A DNA stretch of 64,000 nucleotides, taken from Ypsolopha sequella (taxonomy: Eukaryota > Arthropoda > Insecta > Lepidoptera > Ypsolophidae). Position numbers and translations under genes: made by a program. The notes beneath the pieces were generated by a model. It searched no databases and was not told where the DNA came from. It worked only from the letters and a program-made list of their open reading frames with translations. How positions within the stretch are numbered: the first letter of the stretch is position 1; each line of letters starts with the position of its first letter. The stretch lies in the NCBI GenBank assembly GCA_934047225.1, contig OW203992.1, positions 1,973,501-2,037,500 of the forward strand, written 5' to 3'. Of the stretch, positions 12,024 to 23,440 are shown one piece after another.

Positions 12024-13792
12024 TCAATATTGTTTACTAGCGTGCTCGAATATTCTTATAATTTCCCACATCACGAATCGCCTTTTGATTGGCGGAACAG
12101 TGCCTAGTTCGTTAGCAACAAATATTCCAAAGGTCTTATTTGAGGCCTCCAATGTTTTTGAATGTTCTATTGGATCATTTCCTGTTTGGCTACTACCATC
12201 TTTCATCAGCACTGATCTTGGATTTACTGCACTGGGACTAATATTATGTTGAGATTTGTCCCAATTTTGCGCAAGCTGTTCATATTCAAACGCATTACGA
12301 TAGTCATCATTATGCGTTTCGAGATTACTATTTTCTTTACTATCTGAAAAAATTATCTATTGTTGAATTGAATCATATCATCCAGCGGACCTATTATGTA
12401 TAGTACCTACCTGGCAGAAAATAATGCACTTCGACTATTTTCGGCTACGTAGAGCGTCGTCTCTATCACCGAACTGTTTAGTGCTTCGTACGACAGATAC
12501 GACAATTTGACAAGATGTGCATTATTTACTGCTGGGACCTGTTATATCTTTAAATCAGTTAGAAACTGGGTGCCTATCATCAAAAACATAGATAAAACTG
12601 GACTTTCAAAATTGCTTTCAATGAGTATGAACTATTTACGAACTGTGACGTCACCTGAAGTGCAAACAAATCCTTAGACAATTGGAATTCGATAGTATAT
12701 CTATGTTTTTGATGAAAGGCACCCAGATGGCAACCGATTCAAAGATATGTAATGAGCCCGAGTGCTACATTAGATTTTTATGAAAATCAACTGCGTTAAA
12801 AATCAATAAAGCGTAAAAAAATTATTTTTTCAATATTTCAAAAAATTACGAAATTATTGGCAATCAAAGTAAGCTTAACGGCATGTCGCGTGACGTCATC
12901 TGACACTTTATTAAAAATCAATAAAGCGTAGTAAAATAATTTTTTCAATATTTCAAAAAATTACGAAATTATTGGCAATCAAAGTAAGCTTAACGGCATG
13001 TCGCGTGACGTCATCTGACACGATTTCATACTAAAAGTGATAAATATTGCTATCGCTAATTTCGGTAATAATAAACATTTTTCAAACATTTTAAAAAGCT
13101 CGCGTCCATTGGCCCACAGTATCCTACATAATATTAACGAGTTGATACGATTTATCGTCACGTTAAGCCTCCCCAAGGTGTTGTCGGAGGTGTCGAGGTG
13201 TAACTAGTGTACTGTAAAATACAACTCACAGTCCACACCCGGAACACCAACATTTCACTGACTATTACTCCTGCCCACCGTGATGGGTGGTGACTGGTTA
13301 GCTCTATCGCCGTTCTGCGGGAACTAATTAGTAAGGGTGTTAGAGTTGTTTAGGCCACCGTAAAGGCTATGGCATGGCTTAACGACCATTATCATTCAAT
13401 ACAAGCCGGGACTAACTGCTTTACGTGTTATCCGAGGCATGGAGGGGCCCAGAAGATAATGCCACTACTGGTCATTTCTCCAAGCACAAATCAATCAGAA
13501 ATAAATTCTCAAATAATGTCGCAGATGGCATTCTAACTTATATCCCTGCCCTGCTAATCGCGGGCCGAGTTGGTTGTTTCTTTAACATATGTTTAATTAA
13601 GATTACGAAAAGAATAATAGATGGCGCTGAAAAGTATGAAATCAAAATGTCACTTTATTGTTTTACCTTGCAAATTACTGAACTTAACCTTCTTTTTTTG
13701 TTCCGGGGAGTCCTCCAAACTATTTGATCTATAAAAATTATTCTGAGTAGAGTCATCGTCACTATTTGATACGTACGAATGTCTTCTTTTTT
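12024..13792 (-). CDS. Minus-strand accessory gene, last two exons (FGxxVAxEL tail)
   Basis: Exon 13667-13792 (acceptor TTTACAG, donor GTAAAA) and exon 12024-12343 (acceptor TTTTTTCAG, stop TAA) join in phase, giving about 148 residues. The first part is Ser/Asp-rich (NSDDDSTQ) followed by a basic KKKVKF stretch that may be a nuclear signal. The C-terminus reads FGIFVANELGTV followed by a basic amphipathic segment. That pattern is common at the C-terminus of insect DNA-binding or transposon-associated proteins and may be a protein-contact (BESS-like) module. A further exon upstream is possible at about 14436-14488. The N-terminus and function are unknown. Confidence 0.5.
12411..12536. repeat. 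Small inverted-repeat element
   Basis: Ends CTGGCAGAAAATAATGCAC and GTGCATTATTTACTGCTGGG are inverted copies about 85 bp apart. It lies in the upstream flank of exon 12024-12343, within the intron. Confidence 0.55.
12541..12750. mobile_element. Fold-back MITE, about 210 bp
   Basis: Arms 12541-12596 and 12693-12750 are imperfect inverted copies sharing CTGGGTGCCTATCATC (left), a CATCAAAAACATAGAT core, and their complements on the right. It begins within a few bases of the previous inverted repeat. Confidence 0.65.
12793..13022 (+). repeat. Tandem duplication, two copies of about 114 bp
   Basis: Copies 12793-12907 and 12910-13022 share AAAATCAATAAAGCGTA, then CAATATTTCAAAAAATTACG and GGCATGTCGCGTGACGTCAT. 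Few differences are visible, so the duplication is fairly young. It lies within the intron of the minus-strand gene 12024-13792. Confidence 0.8.
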
Positions 13793-14435
13793 CTGTAAAC
13801 GATAAAAATAATAGTAAATGACAAGTTGTGACGTATATGGCGACTCCGTCCGATAAATTAGCAACTCGAGTCATGATAGTTGAAATTTCGAACAAAGCCA
13901 TGTTAAAACAAAGTTCACAGCTCGCACTGCAACGTGGCTGTTACGCCAGTCACCGCGGCTAACAAGTGCGGAAATAGTGTGTTATGTTTTATACAAAATA
14001 AAATTAAATCTCAAGTACTGAGAAAACCATATCATTTTCATTTTATATTAATTTGTCTGGAAGTTTATAATTGTTTATAATGTTTTGATAAAAACTGCAG
14101 CAGTCATATGAAACAAGTGGACAAAAATTCAAGATAGGGTTAACTTGGAATTTTCTGGCTTCATTTTTGTATATTAAAATAAAATTGAGGAAAAACTACA
14201 TCACTATTTGTATCATGTAGATTACTATGTACTTTTCTTCTTTTAAAAAATGATTTAGTTACCGTGTAAAATTGTTACAAAGTTACACCGTTCAAGGTCG
14301 TTGGCATTGGGAGAAGCCTTTATACAAAATTTAGTTCATGTTTCTTTTTCCAAATAAATTTTCGTATTGCTAATAAGTCTTAACTAGTTTCAATACATAG
14401 TTATCATAGTTATTACTAGGATTGAAACTTACCCA

Positions 14436-14488
14436 CCATAATAAAACTTGTCAAACTTTGGATTTTTATAATTTGCGTTTTTTCTGTA
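14436..14488 (-). CDS. Possible upstream exon of the gene ending at 12024
   Basis: On the minus strand a pyrimidine-rich tract ending ACAG is followed by about 51 bases and a strong donor (GTAAGT). One frame is phase-compatible with the exon at 13667-13792. The exon is short and uncertain. Confidence 0.25.
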
Positions 14489-15466
14489 AAAAAAAACATG
14501 CGTTAAGTTAATAATACTAGGAAACTGTTTTTTTTTTTTGGATTGAGGTGTGCTCCTAATAATGCATGTCAAAATTATTCTGTTTTGTTTCTATGCATGA
14601 ATCGCGTCGCTGAACTTTGACTAAACTGATTTCTTTGCTTTATCCGTCAACAAACTGATGCATTAACGCTCAAAACGGAACGCGGCCAAAACGGAACAGG
14701 GCTGCCAGATAGGAAAAGCTTGTGATTACCTCTCTTTGACATCTCTACCTACTTTTTGATATTGCAAAAACTTATGCTATGCTATGTAGTCTGCGGTAAT
14801 GGGCACATTTTAATTTCTAGAAAAAAAATAAAATTATTTGTTTGTTTCCATTACTTTCTACCGTACCCTAAAAATTGATGATCAACTGCTGTCAAGGCCA
14901 TATTTTGGCAACATACACTGCTGTTGCATTGCTTTAAAACTTAGCCTTCTACGGCCCTTCTACGGCTCATATGCGTCCTAATGACGTACAAAATGCTCAG
15001 AGGAGTTACAAATTACCAAGAAATATTTCGCCATTGTTATTTTTATTTTATTGAATTGATCCATCGAAATATGATTTAGTTACAGATATTTATGACAAAG
15101 AACGAAATATTTTATAAAAAGAATGAGAGAGTAGGTACATTGCTGCTGATAATTTAGAAAATAACAAAAAAATATAACCTAACCTACGCACATTTCTCGA
15201 ATTTTTAATCTCATTTCACATTATTAGGGAGGCGCATTAAAAACGAAATGAAAACATATGTACAGAACACCAGTAAAATTATCTTCGCAAAAGAATTTCA
15301 CTCACAACACACATAAGAAGGTAAAAATAACTTACCGTTTATTTGCTGTTTATTTTTGTCTCGTATCTTTCACAGATTTATTTGTATCTTGCACCATTTG
15401 ACGTTTTCAAATGAAAGAGTTCACACATTAAACAATTTAAGGAAAAAAAAGAGATGGAATATGACT
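14489..15466. other. Spacer inside the DNA transposon, no gene seen
   Basis: AT-rich sequence without a convincing open frame. If the minus-strand accessory gene has further 5-prime exons and a promoter, they should lie here. Confidence 0.35.
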
Positions 15467-15830
15467 CAAATCGCAAATAGGAATTCAAGGTAGTTAGTGG
15501 ATCTCCTACGACGTATAAATCGCTCTTGTATCGCTCTTTACACGCCTCGGAGGGTATAAATCGCTATTGTAACCCTCTTGTATGGATGAAATCGCAAATA
15601 GAAATTCAAGGTAGTTAGTGGACTCCCAATGACGTATAAATCGCTCTTGTATCGCTTTTCAGTCTCCTCAGTGGGTATAAATCGCTATTGTAACCCTCTT
15701 GTATGAACGAAATCGCAAATAGAAATTAAAGGTAGTTAGTGGACCCGGAATGGTGTATAAATCGCTCTTGTATCGCTTTTTAAGCCCCTCGGTGTGTATA
15801 AATCGCTTTTGTAACCCTCTTGTATTGACG
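15467..15830 (+). repeat. Right subterminal tandem repeat, three units of about 120 bp
   Basis: Units start near 15467, 15589 and 15708 with AATCGCAAATAGAAATTCAA-like sequence. Each unit contains two copies of TATAAATCGCTNTTGTA, so six copies in all, and the pattern continues near 15935 (CTATCGCTCTTGTA). The motif is the inverse of the one at the left end of the CACTA-like element. Confidence 0.75.
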
Positions 15831-16228
15831 AATGCCGCTTAATTTGTGCCCAAATGGACATATAGCGGAGGTATAGCGGGAATATATCTGGATATAAAGC
15901 CAGTTCGTATTTCGTCAATACTTAACGGCTTACGCTCTATCGCTCTTGTATTTCTCAGTTTTGTTTGTTGGGGAACAAGCTTATTATTTCTCAGTGCGCG
16001 CATTCCAATAAAACTAAAAATCTAAAATAAAAATGAATTAAATGTGAAAGACATGTAAATGGCAAAATCATATCGATGAGAATGTATTTAATTATGTAGT
16101 ATCTGTTTAACACCTTTGTTATGTATTTTTAATTATTAAAAGAACTTTAAAATAAAATTTTATAATAAATAATATTGTCTTTAAATGCTTTTTAGTGTAT
16201 GTTTAAATTCATATATAGTATAATTTTT

Positions 16229-16770
16229 AGGGTTCTGTACCTCAAAATTAAACAACGGCACCCACATAGGTTCACTTTGTTGTCCGTCTGTCTGTCTGTT
16301 CGTCTGTCAAGACCTTTTTGCTCACCGGGCCCCGGCCCCGTATGAGATATCAAGTTGAAACTGATAACTCTTACAGAAGAGCCATGGTGCTGTAAAAAAA
16401 TCAGACTCTACAAAATCAAAAACTCAAAATCAGATTCTAACTCAACGTAAAAAATTGTTATTGCTCTTTCCATAATTAATTTTATACAACCATGAAAACC
16501 TATCGGGCACTTCCAGTTGACTTAGAAAGTTAAAATTTCGTTCATAGGTAGGTCTTGTAACACAAGTACATATATAAAAAAAAAACATATTTTATTCTTT
16601 AAGAAGTAACATAATTATATAGACCCTTTAGATTCATAGAGTTGAATAGATCGTAAGTGTCAGGTCAAGTGTTGGTCCTTATAACTGCAAGTGGAATAAG
16701 TTTTTCTTTTAAACAATGTATACGGAACTCTAAGGGCCGGAGTTCTACTCGCACTTGACCGGCTTTTTAA
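16229..16770 (+). mobile_element. Full-length SINE-like element (GGGTTCCGTACC family)
   Basis: The copy begins TTAGGGTTCTGTACCTCAAA, continues with a CTGTCTGT-rich stretch (16280-16310), and ends with ACGGAACTCTAAGGGCCGG and ACTCGCACTTGACCGGC followed by a T-run. Start and end correspond to a very abundant repeat family in moths and butterflies (recalled, not searched). Further pieces lie at 8205, 26359 and 63643. Confidence 0.65.
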
Positions 16771-18592
16771 ATTATATTTGGTTGTTTACATATTTACAAA
16801 TAACTAAAAAAATATACAAACTCAAAATATTACAAAACTGCTAACAATCAATAAAGACACGAAAAGCTAACGACAAATGTTACCCAAATTTTATGGATTG
16901 GATAATTTTAGTAATTATATGAGTTTAGATGAAATAGTGTATGTAATGTATAAAATACTATTAAACATCTCGCATACGGCTCAATTTTTAAGTCACACTC
17001 CAGGGGCTCTACCGCGTAATTCTCATTTGTATCAATTTCAAACAAATGCATGCGAAATTCAACGCGTGCAAAAGGGGATCGAAAATACAAACAGAAATAA
17101 AATGTCAGCTTTCGGATGATTTTGTTGCAATAATTAGGTTACGTATAGCCATAAAAAAAATACATGTTTTTGGTTGAACTTTAAGGTATTCATTTTCCAC
17201 AAACCACGTTAATCGATTCATATTTGTACTGTCAATGAATTTTTTTGTAACCCTCTATTGCACACTTTTTATCGATTTTGTTTCAGGTATCGCTTTCGCG
17301 ATTTTGTTGGTTTTTTTTAAATAAAATTAGTGTGAATGATATCTATTCATTTTCCAAATACCACGTTATTCGGGTCAAAAAAAGCACCCCCTTTTTCCAA
17401 AAATACGTAAATCCACTGATGCAGTCAGCGGCAGCAAGATATTGTCAGTCTACGCCTAGCGTTGGCGCCCGTAAGACGTGGAACCTGTGCCCTTTTTTGC
17501 AAGCTATAAATATCTCCCAAAACTACTTCAAAACACATTGAAATTAATTTTATAAAGTAATATTTCGAGGAGCATCATATTCCTGCCGTTAAAAACTCAA
17601 CAAAATATGCGTATGAGTGATTTAGCTACATCGTGCCATAGTCATAACAACAAAACTGAATGAATTTGGAATGAATTCATACTTTTATGCGGGAAAATAA
17701 TATATGTTACTCTAAAAGAATAATTTTGTAATCGTTATTGAAACCCAAATTAATTTACTTATACTTACTGAGATCTGTAACAAAGGTCAATGACCTTTTC
17801 GTGAAATTACCCTGTAGTATTGGCTCACCATTTCAGGTCCAAATAAGTGAAGTTTTTTGCAAATTATATAGGTACACTTACTTGGGATAAATCGCCAAGC
17901 ATTTAAAATATAGAAATTTATTTTGAAATATTTACAGTGCATGGCAAAATTACTAGATCGTAGATAATCCTGTCGGTACATGTTCAGGTTCTGTTACGCA
18001 AAATGAAAACAATGAAACTCTTTTAGGATTAATTTGTTATCCCTATGTTTGTCTGTCTGTCCGTTTGTCTAGACAATTTTTTCTGGGTAAAATTAATAAA
18101 TACCAATATAAACGGCCCTCTATAGAGCTGTAAAAACATACTTTTGACGTTTTTATTTATATTACGTTTTAGGTTTTTACGTTTTTTTTTTTTACGTTTT
18201 TCATACAAATTATACATATATTCATACAAATGGGTAATGGTGACAATTAACCGCCACAATATTATTATGTATCTCTAAAGGAGTGTCTGAAATGTTCCGA
18301 GGGTCAACTGATAAATCAAACACTCAAAAAACCACTTTTAGCCGACCATAATAAATTTACGTCCCGACGTGATAGCAAGTAGGATCAATGCCGTGTGACG
18401 ATGATCGAAATACAGTAATAAATTAGATAAAATAAAATACGTATTACTTTTGACCCTGCCTCGTCCACTCTATTCGTATTTTTGCTATGGTGACGCGAAC
18501 TTAGAGACCGGGACGAATTTCCCCCCACGCGCTATCGTAAAATAGAATAAGCCACGCCCGGAACTGGTTTTTGTTTTGGCTATGTCATATTC
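16771..18592. other. Intergenic DNA, no gene recognised
   Basis: AT-rich DNA. Bases 17015-17070 (GGGGCTCTACCGCGTAATTC and onward) are a diverged half of the fold-back family seen complete at 21508-21672. Open frames at 16877-17119 and 17278-17541 overlap such repeats and are not called. Confidence 0.4.
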
Positions 18593-18682
18593 TTAGGCGG
18601 GCGTCGTCGCACGCACGACATATTTCAATCTCAAGTTGATGTTGATGAAAATGAGAATTACGCGGTAGACCCACAGTTTTAA
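18593..18682 (+). repeat. Half copy of the 21508-21672 fold-back element
   Basis: TAGGCGGGCGTCGTCGCACG, then TTTCAATCTCAAGTTGATG and TTACGCGGTAGACCC match the right arm of the complete fold-back element. The partner arm is missing here. Confidence 0.7.
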
Positions 18683-19120
18683 TAACCCCTGTTATGCACT
18701 AGTTTCATGAACCGCTATTAAATATAATACAGAAATAATTACATAATAAAGTCGTTTTTTTTAAAACGTGACGTCAAATCAATCAAACCGGAGCTTTTAA
18801 TCAAGCTAAACATTGTTGGCACATCAGAGATGCCATTAGTTATTCTTTAACAGCTGATATATCTGAGCTGTCCGCCGAGCGAAATATACATACATTCTGT
18901 TAGCGTTCACTAGACGACATGTACCTACTCACTTCTTCTATGCTTATTATATTCCAGGTGTAAATGGATAGGTTAGGTACCTTTAGATGAGACCATGTTA
19001 TCTGCTGATCATACTGATCAACTCTCACAAAGATACATAACCACGCAAATGAAAAAAACAAAACGGGCCTGCTCATACAACATCCAAAGTATAACTTTTT
19101 TAAATTAGTAAGAAAATAAA

Positions 19121-19631
19121 GCCGATTCTGAAGGCTTCACCGGTCGGCCACAGCTTCAGGCTTCGAGAGGCGCGCCAAGCGGTCCTTCTTGCGACGGCGC
19201 CGGCGGAAAGAGCAAATGTATAAAGTTGTATAGAGCCGGCCATGGGTCGCCGCTCGCGCGTCTTGTCTGGCTTCGAGTGACTTGCGCTCTCGGGACGGCA
19301 GTCCCGCAGGGTGGCGGGCGGTTGAAACAGTGATCGAGCGCGTAGGACGAACCTAGTGTCGAGCGCTATACATCCGATGCGGTGGAAGGCGCCGACGGGT
19401 GACGTGACAGGGCAAAGCCCGTCGCAAAAACCGCCTGGAAGCGCAGCAAGAAGCGCCGCCAGAAGCCTGCAGCTGTGACCCTGGCGTTAATTTTAGTTTT
19501 AGTACTGTCAAAACTTAAATTTTTCCTAAGTAATTTAGCTTCTAAGTCTAACACTTAAGGATTTTTTTGTGATGAAGAAAATTTAGTTTTGACAGCACTA
19601 AAACTAAAATTCAAGCTTTCAGAATCGGCTA
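19121..19631. mobile_element. Inverted-repeat element with nested inner inverted repeat
   Basis: The outer ends are AGCCGATTCTGA (19121) and TCAGAATCGGCT (ending 19631). Inside, TTAGTTTTAGTACTGTCAAAA (19493 on) pairs with TTTTGACAGCACTAAAACTA (ending about 19605), forming a second hairpin close to the right end. The left part (19150-19460) is unusually GC-rich for this window and has no recognised coding content. Confidence 0.6.
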
Positions 19632-20627
19632 TAATGTATTTTTTTTTTTTCATTTCAGCAGTTGTGTTTCTTGGGAAAGTAATTCAGTATGATCAGTAGA
19701 TAATGTGGTTTAATTAAAAGATACAGGTCTATTTTCAGACTCAGATACGTTTAAGTACCTAGGCGAAACAATTCGCACTTAGACAAGAGACAGAGAGGTC
19801 ACTACAGACGTTCTGGCGTCTCGGGGAATCGTTTTTAGGACTGGAGGTCAGGTAGATTTCAGGGTCCCTAATTCTTTCCAGAGATAGAGATAGGTTTCAT
19901 TATCACCCGAAATCAGCCTTTACAATTTTCTTGCACCTGCCAGAATAGCAGTCCAAACTCACATTTTTTTCTAAGACTCAATTTCACGAGAAAATGTCGA
20001 AGTTTCGGTCAAACTCAAAGTGATGGGAGCGGGGACACTCAAACCTCGCGAGGGTTGTACATGTACGTGACGACACGGTGCATCCCGCGAGGCCTGATGA
20101 AGATCACTCTTAAGGTGCTGTTAATTCATAATCTCGGTAAAACGGCCTTTTTAAAACCAGTATATCTACAAAATGGTGATATATTTATGCTTAAAAAAAA
20201 TAGCATGACATTTTCAAAACCGTTATGCAGCGACTGTAGGAACCCAAAACAAAATTAAACATACTTCGATGCATTAAAAAAATTTGCAAGCTTACCTCTA
20301 CACTAGTCAAAATTTACTTTCAAAACAGTGTATCTCTTTATTGAAAATTATAATTCACGTGAAAAATATTTTATAAAATTCATAATTTTAAACCACGTCG
20401 ATTGTCGGTTTAACTTTTATTGAATCGTAAATACTAAATTTTTACGGGTGAAAAACGTGTTTTTTGAGAGCGCGTGATGTTTCCGGCTGTTGTAAGCGCC
20501 ACTGCTCACAGCGCGCTATTTTAAACAATAATGACACCTCATAGAGTTCAATTCTATTTGATCCAAAATGAGGTGCTCAAGGTCTGCTATAACAGGGCCT
20601 TAAGGGGCTGGTAGCTGCCAAAGTCCT
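19632..20627. other. Intergenic DNA, no gene recognised
   Basis: Mixed AT-rich sequence. No domain or clear repeat was identified. The open frame 20055-20258 shows no features of a gene. Confidence 0.4.
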
Positions 20628-21078
20628 TGAGTCGACCTGTGTTGGTACAAATATTGACAAAAACTATTTTGAAATAACGTTCATATCAGCGCGCACTGCA
20701 TTACTACGTCGCTGGATCTCTGGATAGCGCAAAATAAGAGAAAATAATACTTTTCACATGGATGGCAAAAAACAATCCAAAAATTATTTTTAAGCAATAT
20801 TTTTCTTGTATTTTAGTGCAAGAACATTATAGAAACATTAAAGACATTATAACATTAAAGAAATAACCAATTTTACTTAATTTTACTCTAAAAACAGCTT
20901 GAATTTCAACAATGTTTTCATGGAGTTCCTGATACGCGAGAATAATTTCCTTACATAACATTGTTTTTTATAGTTTAACTACCAATATATATTTTTTCAT
21001 AATTTTTAAACATATCGTTTAAGAAAAGTATCAATAGAGTAATTTTCGGATGACGCTGGGAAGAGGCGCCTTAAGTAG
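20628..21078 (+). repeat. Dispersed repeat family, copy 1 (about 450 bp)
   Basis: This copy shares long blocks with 37850-38325: GTCGACCTGTGTTGGTACAA, TTCATATCAGCGCGCACTGC, AATAATACTTTTCACATGGA, TTGTATTTTAGTGCAAGAAC, and the end TTTTCGGATGACGCTGG plus GAGGCGCCTTAA. No coding sequence was seen. It is a non-autonomous element of unknown class. Confidence 0.7.
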
Positions 21079-21507
21079 AATCGAAATGAAAGTGATTCTT
21101 AGCTATTATAAGTAAAGCTCTTTATTTTCGACTTTCTATCAATCAAAATATTTATTGCCAAAAATCACAATAGTTTCAATATCTTCCCGGAATCCCAAAC
21201 CCAATCGAGAATTTTTAATTTTTTTACAAAATTCCATCAGGTTACATCTGGCACCGAGAGCAGGGCATCGATTCTCATCAGTAAGTAAAACTGAAATAGT
21301 CGACCTGTTGGCCCGCAGCCATACTACGCGTGGTGACTGCAAGCCAACTGTAATTCATAAACATTCACTAGTTAATGTGGCTGACGATCGATGAATGAAC
21401 ATGTCGACGATTACCGCCAATGATATTCTGAAATGTCATTGATTGTCACCCTAATTTATACACCATACATACAAATAAGTACCTATATTCCAACTGCAAT
21501 TTTGACC

Positions 21508-21672
21508 TGCGGGTCTACCGCGTAATTCTGATTTTCATCAATATCAACTTGAGATTGAAATTTGACGTGCGTGCAAAAGAGATGGCATGTTAGGCGGGCG
21601 TCGTCGCACGCACGGCAAATTTCAATCTCAAGTTGATGTTGATGAAAATCAGAATTACGTGGTAGACCCGCT
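21508..21672. mobile_element. Fold-back element, about 165 bp
   Basis: The left arm (GCGGGTCTACCGCGTAATTC, then TCAATATCAACTTGAGATTG) and the right arm (its complement, ending TTACGTGGTAGACCCGC) are near-perfect inverted copies with GCACGC-rich sequence in the centre. Half copies lie at 18593-18682 and about 17015-17070. Confidence 0.85.
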
Positions 21673-21879
21673 GTCTTTAAGGCCTACTCCTCCCAGATGG
21701 GTAGTCCAATAACTTTAAAAATAAAATATGATAGGCATAAGGAAGCCAAAAATAATTTCTAAATTTAACATTTTATATATTGTTGTTATTTTTAACCAAA
21801 AAAAAAAAAAATAGAAACTCTTACTCCTTCCGAATGCCTGAAGCGATCTTTTATGATTCTTTCACCGAATTATAGACAA

Positions 21880-22072
21880 TTTTTAGATCTACAAAGTTAT
21901 TGTTTAAATTTTTTCCCGCCATTACGTCCCAGTGAAAATTATAATTTTCTCCTATTTTGCGCTATCCGGAGACGCAGCGATCTTCAAATGGAATGCGCGC
22001 TGATATGAACATTATTTCAGTATAGTTTCTGTCAATATTTGTACCGACACAGGTCGACTCAAGGTCGTTGGC
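21880..22072 (-). repeat. Dispersed repeat family, inverted copy
   Basis: TTTTCTCCTATTTTGCGCTAT, GCGCGCTGATATGAAC and TTGTACCGACACAGGTCGAC are the reverse complement of blocks in 20628-21078. Together with the plus-strand copy at 22100-22256 it forms an inverted pair. Confidence 0.65.
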
Positions 22073-22099
22073 TTATGCATGCCGGCGATTACCCTCGCC

Positions 22100-22256
22100 A
22101 AATTAGCAGCTCGATGTTTGTCTGTACGAATATCGACGGAAACGACATTGAAATAACGTTCATATCAACGCACAATGCGTGGTGGCTGTTACGACGCTCG
22201 CTGCTTCTTTGATAGGGCGAAATAGGAGAAAATAATACTTTTCACATGGACGTGAT
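22100..22256 (+). repeat. Dispersed repeat family, truncated plus-strand copy
   Basis: TGAAATAACGTTCATATCAA and AATAATACTTTTCACATGGA match the family at 20628-21078. The copy is truncated after the CACATGGA block. Confidence 0.65.
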
Positions 22257-22897
22257 TGTTCGATTGAATAAACTTATGTTATGTTTATAGCTATCAAGTT
22301 TTTATCAATTCGGCTGCAAAATGACTTAAATAAACTTAGTTTGCTAAAAAATTCCAAATTGCTGGGAATTCGTAGCATATTTGCTACGAGAGCGCTCGTT
22401 GATGTCTTTTGTTTGCTACACCACCGCCGCCACCACGCCGATGCCCGCTTTCTGATTTTTTGTCATGAAACTAAGAACCCCATATCTTTGGACTTTTCAT
22501 AAATATTATTGTTTTAAAAATAATAATCGTATTTACGGACTCTGGCAGCACAAGCTACCTATTGTCAGTTCTCATTGCGCCTTCATAGCCGATCAAATTG
22601 TTTATAATTGTTAATTGGAGCTGGAACAACAGGTGTCTGTACATTTTTGAACCTTGACACCTGTATTTAGATTAACTGAAAAGTAAGTTTTAATAAAAGA
22701 TCTGATCAAGGATTCCGGAAATATCAGAGAAGACGGACAACTATGAGTGAGGCTAATATGTTGATAACAGTTATTGTTATTATTTCACGTGATAGTGGCT
22801 ATAGTAACACGTACTCTGTGACTACCTATTGTGGCTGAAGCTGTAGACCTCTGTGACAGACGGACGGACGGGTAGTTCCTGTTTGTTCTATAGATCT

Positions 22898-23440
22898 GAC
22901 GTCAGTAGAACAAAAAGGAAATCGAAACTCTCAAGTTTTCCGTAGAACATTTAATACTTTTTTTCCCATTTGTTCCATAGAACAGACGTCACACAGGACA
23001 AAAAGGAAATCGAAACTCTCAAGTTTTCCGTAGAACATTTAATACTTCTTTTTCCCATTTGTTCCATAGAACAGACGTCACACAGGACAAAAAGGAAATC
23101 GAAACTCTCAAGTTTTCCGTAGAACATTTAATACTTCTTTTTCCCATTTGTTCCATAGAACAGACGTCACACAGGACAAAAAGGAAATCGAAAATCTCAA
23201 GTTTTCCGTAGAACATTTAATACTTCTTTTTCCCATTTGTTCCATAGAACAGACGTCACACAGGACAAAAAGGAAATCGAAACTCTCAAGTTTTCCGTAG
23301 AACATTTAATACTTCTTTTTCCCATTTGTTCCATAGAACAAACGTCACACAGGACAAAAAGGAAATCGAAAATCTCAAGTTTTCCGTAGAACATCCATTT
23401 TTTTTTTGCCATTTGTTCTATAGAACAGACGTCAACAATG
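22898..23440 (+). repeat. 89-bp tandem satellite, about six copies
   Basis: Each unit contains TGTTCCATAGAACAGACGTC, AGGACAAAAAGGAAATCGAA and CAAGTTTTCCGTAGAACATT. Units are almost identical in the middle and diverge at both edges. Overlapping minus-strand open frames of 65-94 codons arise only from the periodicity. Confidence 0.9.

Larger units (their letters stand above)
3481..15972. mobile_element. Putative 12.5-kb CACTA/EnSpm-like DNA transposon
   Basis: The left end begins CCCAACTAACACACAAGCTG. The reverse complement of the right end begins CCCAACAAACAAAACTG, a similar terminal repeat. Each end is followed by the dinucleotide GA outside the element, a possible 2-bp target duplication (weak alone). 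Near the left end, AGCGATTTATAACTC-like motifs recur (3541, 3650, 3860, 3917). Near the right end, the inverse form TATAAATCGCTCTTGT is repeated in three tandem units (15467-15830). Inverted subterminal repeats of this kind are typical of CACTA elements, where transposase binds them. Inside are a plus-strand transposase gene (4107-6944) and two minus-strand gene pieces. The ends are inferred from these short matches, so exact borders are uncertain. Confidence 0.5.

Noticed and set aside
19740..19870. Possible reverse-transcriptase remnant (FKYLGE-like reading near 19750)
   Set aside because: Only a few residues match, with a stop directly after; too weak to support.
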